A stretch of DNA of 64,000 nucleotides. Origin: Lachnospiraceae bacterium (GTDB lineage Bacteria > Bacillota > Clostridia > Lachnospirales > Lachnospiraceae). The stretch spans positions 310,001 to 374,000 of the forward strand of contig JAJXRY010000002.1 of the NCBI GenBank assembly GCA_021628825.1. Direction: 5' to 3'. A program made the translations under genes and the position numbers. This document shows positions 58,986 through 64,000 of this stretch, piece by piece (position 1 is the first letter of the stretch; every line of letters begins with the position of its first letter). The notes under the pieces are model-generated. The model saw only the letters and a program-made list of their open reading frames with translations. It was not told where the DNA came from and did not search any database.

Positions 58986-59720
58986 ATGATTAAAGGTAGA
59001 ATTCACTCATTGGAATCCTTTGGAGCAGTTGATGGCCCCGGGATCCGTTATCTTATCTTCCTGAAAGGATGTAATATGCGCTGCCAGTACTGCCACAATG
59101 TAGATACCTGGAATCCGGAGACGGATAACCTGCAGACTGCGGATGAACTTTTGGATAAAGCAGAGCGTTTCCGCAGCTATTGGGGCAAAGAAGGTGGAAT
59201 TACGGTCAGTGGTGGAGAGGCTTTATTGCAGATTGATTTTTTGATTGATCTTTTTAAAAAGGCACATGAGAGAGGGATTAATACGAATCTTGATACTTCG
59301 GCACAGCCTTTTACCAGAGAAGAGCCTTTCTTCTCCAAATTCAATGAGTTATTGAAATATACTGATCTCGTCATGTTGGACATCAAGCATATTGATGATG
59401 AAGAGCACAGGAAGCTTACCGGTCATACGAATGTGAATATTCTGGATTGTGCGAGATATCTTTCTGAACAGGGCATTCCGATGTGGATCCGCCATGTTCT
59501 GGTTCCCGGTATCACAGATAAGGATGAATATCTGAAGAAAACGCGAGAGTTTATTGATACACTGGATACCGTGATGAAGGTAGAAGTACTTCCTTATCAT
59601 ACACTGGGAGAATATAAGTGGAAGGAGCTTGGCATACCATATAAGCTTGAAGGAGTAGAACCGCCCACTCAGGATCGAATTGATAATGCAAAAAAGATTC
59701 TGGAGTTCTCCAGGTACTGA
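58986..59720 (+). CDS. pflA: Pyruvate formate-lyase activating enzyme
   Basis: 244 residues. A radical-SAM enzyme that creates the glycyl radical on PflB. The cluster motif is GCNMRCQYCHN (CxxxCxxC), with GGEALLQ-like VSGGEALLQIDFL and GTNLDTSAQP regions. ATG 58986 follows GGAGA; the longer frame from 58911 would start inside a hairpin and add 25 unlike residues. Intact. Confidence 0.94.
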   Translation: MIKGRIHSLESFGAVDGPGIRYLIFLKGCNMRCQYCHNVDTWNPETDNLQTADELLDKAERFRSYWGKEGGITVSGGEALLQIDFLIDLFKKAHERGINTNLDTSAQPFTREEPFFSKFNELLKYTDLVMLDIKHIDDEEHRKLTGHTNVNILDCARYLSEQGIPMWIRHVLVPGITDKDEYLKKTREFIDTLDTVMKVEVLPYHTLGEYKWKELGIPYKLEGVEPPTQDRIDNAKKILEFSRY

Positions 59721-59741
59721 AGTACTGATAGTAATTTTAAG

Positions 59742-59877
59742 GTAACTATTCAGTGCAGGTCGAAGCATTTACTGCTGAGACCGTAAGAAAAATGATTCAG
59801 TAATGCAAAAATCCCATCGGCGAAGCCGATTTGGAATGGATTTTTGCATCGTAACTGTGAAGGTACTGAACAGTTAC
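59742..59877. repeat. Dispersed element bounded by GTAACTATTCAG inverted ends
   Basis: Ends 59742-59753 and 59866-59877 (one mismatch). Inside is a long hairpin, GCAAAAATCC (59805) with GGATTTTTGC (59838) and inner ATCGGC/GCCGAT, and an ATGATTCAG segment related to the other repeat family. Confidence 0.65.
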
Positions 59878-59909
59878 ATTTTAAGAATTAAATAGATGAA
59901 TTCAATGAA

Positions 59910-61311
59910 TCAAAATGAGTAACAACAACTGGAAATTTCAGGTGCTGTTACTCGTTTTTGTATATAGGTGATAACGCCACAGAATGACACCTGCAAAAAA
60001 ATAACGGACAGGAAATCTGCCGCAGGCTGTACCCAGAATAATCCCAACTGACCGCCGATGGCAGGCAGAAGGAACAGCAGCGGAATGTAGAAGAAGCCCT
60101 GCCGTGCAATGGAAATCCATAAAGCACGGGAGTATTGCCCGATGTTCTGCATGTACATACTGCTGACAGCATAAAATCCCATAAATGGTAAAGTAGCACA
60201 CTGGATGCGCAGAATCTGTGTTCCGAGCCGGATAACTTCCGGATCCCTGCTTAAAACTGCTGTGACGGATGATGCGAAAACAGCGAGCAGTGCCGTAGCA
60301 AAAATTAAGAAAATGGTCCCAATAGAAAGCGTAAGCTTCAAGGCATGTTTCACTCTGTCATACTGCTTCGCACCATAATTCATGGCACAGATGGGCTGAA
60401 AGCCCTGTCCCCAGCCAATCATGACCATGTAGGCGAGGGCGGCAATCCGGGAGCTTACCGTGAGAGCGGCAATCGTGGATTCTCCGTACCGGGCGGCAAC
60501 GATATTCAGAAGCACACTGGCGATACTGGTAATGCCCTGTCGGGAAAAGTTGGGAGCACCGCCTGCTAAAACATGATAAATCCGATCTTTTGTAAAGCGC
60601 GCTGCCCGGAGGCTTACAGGAATATTGCCATGCGTCCGGGATAATATAAATAACGTAATGGAGCCAATGACCTGTCCGGCAAGTGTGGCCCAACCAGCGC
60701 CGATAAATCCCATTTTGAACCCAAAGATCAGAATGGGGTCAAGAATCATATTGCTTAACATACCAACGAGCAGACCGATCATACCGTCCTTCACGTTGCC
60801 ACACAGACGCAGCTGGTTATAAACAGTGAGTGCGAAAAGACTGAACGGAATGCTGAAAATGATGATTCTTAAGTATTCGGTTGTAAAGCTAAGGAGCTGT
60901 GCAGAAGCGTTTCCACCAAGCAGACTGGCCAGCGGTTCGACAAAGAAGGATAAAAGAACCATCAGCACAATACCGGCTCCAAGTGCCAATACAATTCCCG
61001 ATGAGGATAAAATCTTCGCTTCCTCATCCTCCTTTTCTCCAAGTTTCCGGGACATGGAATTGCCGCTTCCATATCCGAACCAGAAGCCGATGGCCTGTAT
61101 AAAGCTCACAAAGCTGAAAACAATACCAATGGCAGCCGTCATGCTCTTATTATTCAGTTGTCCGATAAAGAAGGTATCCGTCAGGTTATAGATCATATTG
61201 ATCAGCATACCGATAATGGTCGGAATAGCTGTTTTAATCAGCAGAGGCAGGATCGGTTCTGTGAGGATACGTTCTCTTCTTGATTTCTTTTTCTGTTTCC
61301 ATCCTTTTCAT
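59910..61311 (-). CDS. MATE family efflux transporter, frameshifted near start
   Basis: About 466 residues, about 12 membrane helices in two repeats: MLINMIYNLTDTFFIGQL and PNFSRQGITSIASVLLNIVA are the paired N- and central-repeat segments of the MATE/NorM fold. It exports cationic drugs or metabolites in exchange for sodium or protons. ATG 61311 (or 61302); one 5-A run near 61288 reduced to four restores KKSRRERILTEPILPLLIKT. Downstream of and on the same strand as the PEP-utilising enzyme. Confidence 0.88.
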
Positions 61312-61438
61312 GGGAGAGATCCTTATATATTACATTCTTATTTAAAAAAATTCATTTTATTAATTGATTTCTTATTTCTGTTATCATATTGATCTGCCAA
61401 GGAACGTTCTTCTCCAGAATATGACTGTCTGTCAGAAA

Positions 61439-63937
61439 TCAGCAGGAGGTAACTTCTCCGTGATCGCCGTCTACCTTAATGGTATCGCCATCCTGAAACT
61501 TCGTTGTGGCAAAACCAACACCGAGAACGGCAGGAATGCCGTATTCTCTTGCAACAATGGCAGCATGGCTTAATGCAGAGCCGGTATCTGCAACGACAGC
61601 ACTGGCCAGTCCGAATAAAGGAGTCCATTCGGGATCAGTCAGATGGCAGACCAGAATATCTCCCTTATGCATCTTATGAAATTCTTCCGGCCCATGGATC
61701 AGGCAGACCTTTCCGACGGCAACTCCGGCGCTTCCACTGACACCCTTTAACACATCGCCATTGGAGTCAAATACCAGAAGCTTGGAAGCGTCCCATACTT
61801 TCTGGGAAAGCTCATGTTTGCTGTCACGGCGTCTGATCTTTTCCTTGTCACTTTCGGATAAAGAGCCACGCTTACAGGTTTCAATAAGCTCTTCTGCAAA
61901 CAGGTTTGCAATGCCGCTTTCAAAGTCTTCGTTGCCCAGTAATAGCTGATTGGTACGTTTCAGGCAGCGGCGGACACAGCAGAAAAATGGTCTCCCATAA
62001 ATACTGACTTTCCTCTCTCACAATGTGGAAATACCGGAAATCTTCAATTTTTCTTTTCCAGTGCCGGATATTTGTCCCCATAAATTTCCTTCAACTGATT
62101 CATTAATGAGGAAAAGTCCTTATTGTCTTCTTCTTTTACCTGGGACGGTTTCTGATCGGCAATTAACGGCTGCAAAATATGGATTAAGCGGTCAGGATCT
62201 TCCAGCAGGGTCTGTGCGTGCACACAGTAGCAGTTGTAGTCGGATTTGTAGCCGTTTTTTTGTAAATAGGCATCGAAACGATCTTTAATATAAGGAAATT
62301 TCTGACAGAGATCCACATACTTTGTTCCTGCTAAGACTTCTTCAGACAGCTTTTTTTGTTTGTTTTAATTTCTGCGGCAAGAGCAGCAATATCTCTGGTT
62401 ATTTCAGCAGTTTTATTATTTAAGCCCCAGAATAAATCGTATTTGGTATATTTCGGATCTATCTTTTGTACCGTCTTTTCGAGATCACTGGCGAGAACAG
62501 ACGGGAAAAGAGCATATTTAAACCGGTCATAGGTCAGGCGGCCTAGCAATTCCAGGCTGTAAGTAATAAATTCACCACATTCTTTCAGAGACTTGTTCCG
62601 AAAATCCATTTCCCGGATTCCAGCTATTTCAGATTCGTATTCCGGCATAAAGGCATGGCATTTCTTTGCACAAAGGTCAAAATTTTTCAGCATTTTTAAG
62701 GTGCCTGGGAGTTTGAAAATGTTCCTGTTGAGTCCGATCTTTGAGGTGGGAAGTGTCTGGATGCCATCATCGTCCATCTGTGGATCGGTAGTAAGTATGA
62801 GACCGTTTTCTCCAAAGATTTTTGCTTTCTGATGATTAATGGTCAGCATGTAATCATAATCAAGTGGGCGATAGGCATAAGGCATTTTCTCTAACTGGAA
62901 TGCCATGTTTTCCTTTTCTTTTCCCTTGATGGTGCTGTCCTTTATGTATTCGGCAACCTGTCGGTTCTCTTCGAAATGATCCATCTTAAGGGTGGTAATG
63001 GCACGTGCCTGTAAGATGTACACGAATCCGTTGCTGATTCCCCATTCAATGTCCATGGGCTGACCATAATGGTTTTCCACGCGGACAGCTTCGGCACAGA
63101 GAGCTGCAATTTCCTGCCTGCTCAGACAGCGTTCCTGCTGCATCTTTGTGGAAACAGGGACTTCTCTGGTATCTGCGCCAGTTTCATCAGCGTAGATGAT
63201 CTGTGTCTGTTTGGAGCCGATCTGGCAGGATTTGAGATTTCCTTTTTTGTCACATAAGTAGCTGTCAGCGGTAACCCGTCCGCTTACGACACTTTCACCG
63301 AGTCCGTAGCTTGCATTGATCTGCATTTCTTCGGTATTGTGTGTGATCGGATTTACAGTGAAGAGAACACCGGACTTCTCACTTTCCACCATTTCCTGAA
63401 TTACAACGGCAAGAGCAACGGAAAGCTGATCGTATCCCTGATTGCAGCGGTAGCAGACGGCACGGTTGCCCCAAAGGGAAGCATAGCAGCTTTTTACTCT
63501 GGCAAGAACCTCATCGATACCGCGGACATTTAAGTAGGTTTCCTGCTGTCCGGCAAAGCTTGCATCCGGCAGATCTTCAGCAGTTGCGGAAGAACGGACA
63601 GCGACACGTGCGTGTTCCCCGAGCTGCTGGTATTTCTCGCGAATGGCTGTTTCCACCTCTTCCGGAAGCTTTCCTTGCATTATCAGATTCCGTAATTTGG
63701 CAGCAGCCTCCAGGAGCTTTTGCTTCTTCCGTGCCGGCAGCAGTCAGCTCCTTTCGGAAGATTTCATCCAGATGATTTTCTTTAAGGAAGGCCCGGTAGG
63801 CTTCGGCGGTTACAACGAATCCATCCGGAACCGTGATTTTTGGCGGCAGTCATTTCTCCAAGATTCGCACCTTTTCCACCGGCGGTTAAAATGTCATTTT
63901 TAATTTCCTTGAAATCGAGAGTCATTTTAGTATTCAT
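61439..63937 (-). CDS. PEP/pyruvate-binding enzyme, rifampin phosphotransferase-like, frameshifted in sequence
   Basis: About 829 residues: ATP-grasp domain (GGKGANLGEMTAAKITVPDG, AVRSSATAEDLPDASFAGQQ, QMVESEKSGVLFTVNPIT, GLGESVVSGRVTADSY) at ~1-330, an unrelated helical middle domain (~330-720), and a C-terminal swivelling domain with catalytic His in SALSHAAIVAREYGIPAV. It lacks the C-terminal barrel of PEP synthase, giving the domain order of rifampin phosphotransferase (Rph). That family phosphorylates rifamycins; other PEP-synthase-like activities are possible. Breaks at ~63871, 63720, 62350, 62048 and 61985 are run errors. Start ATG 63937 after AGGAAAGG. Confidence 0.78.
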
Positions 63938-63952
63938 ATCTGGTTTCCTTTC

Positions 63953-63964
63953 CTGAATAGTTAC
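63953..63964. repeat. CTGAATAGTTAC repeat end
   Basis: An exact copy of the end sequence of the dispersed elements at 741 and 59742; its partner would lie beyond the window. Confidence 0.45.
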
Positions 63965-64000
63965 CATGATTTATATTTTTGTCATAATAGTTCAGCCATG

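Overview
The window looks like a chromosome segment of a motile, saccharolytic Lachnospiraceae bacterium (Roseburia/Agathobacter/Lachnospira-like; the genus cannot be fixed from sequence alone). The evidence is Firmicutes Shine-Dalgarno sites, a Trp T-box leader, an anaerobic pyruvate formate-lyase pair, two chemoreceptors and a large plant-glycan arabinose locus. Nearly all broken genes are interrupted at A/T (sometimes G) homopolymers. In almost every case removing one base from a 5-run or two from a 7-run restores the family protein, so I treat these breaks as sequence errors and give whole-gene coordinates. True decay is confined to the mobile region around 43-56.4 kb.

Layout. 1-7.5 kb: a YtfQRT/YjfF-type sugar ABC importer, then a chemoreceptor overlapping a second sugar-binding lipoprotein. 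7.5-17.4 kb: araA (with an unusual structured leader), araB, araD, a GH27 enzyme that looks like a beta-L-arabinopyranosidase, a DUF1003 gene on the other strand, GH43 and GH127. Together these import arabinosides, release L-arabinose in the cytoplasm and feed it to the pentose phosphate pathway. 17.7-28 kb: a second chemoreceptor, an Lsa-like ABC-F protein, a lipoprotein, maf, a GNAT acetyltransferase, GH36 alpha-galactosidase and a Tim44-like zinc-ribbon protein. 27.9-31.1 kb: a tryptophan T-box and trpXYZ transporter. 31.2-42.9 kb: an ABC exporter, a DEDDh exonuclease, a D,D-carboxypeptidase, an ArsB/NhaD-like transporter, a cytidylate-kinase-like protein, trmB, tRNA-Pro(CGG), an HtrA-like protein without a catalytic triad, yhaM and rlmCD.

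42.9-54.9 kb is the most interesting part. Two serine-recombinase elements of about 6 kb sit in tandem in the 3' end of rlmCD. The rRNA methyltransferase and the first recombinase carry homologous C-terminal tails joined at the same ETV(V/C)LLS codons. The second recombinase ends in what looks like the original short rlmCD terminus. This fits elements that integrate inside the coding sequence, bring a replacement tail for the host gene, and exchange tails with their own recombinase on excision. Cargo includes XRE regulators, a possible nuclease with a double-palindrome leader, GNAT, a P-loop protein, a nucleoside phosphorylase, MobC and KilA-N proteins.

54.9-64 kb: a Nudix-HD fusion, gene remnants, pflB-pflA, a MATE exporter and a rifampin-phosphotransferase-like enzyme. 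Two families of short dispersed inverted repeats recur in the intergenic spaces.
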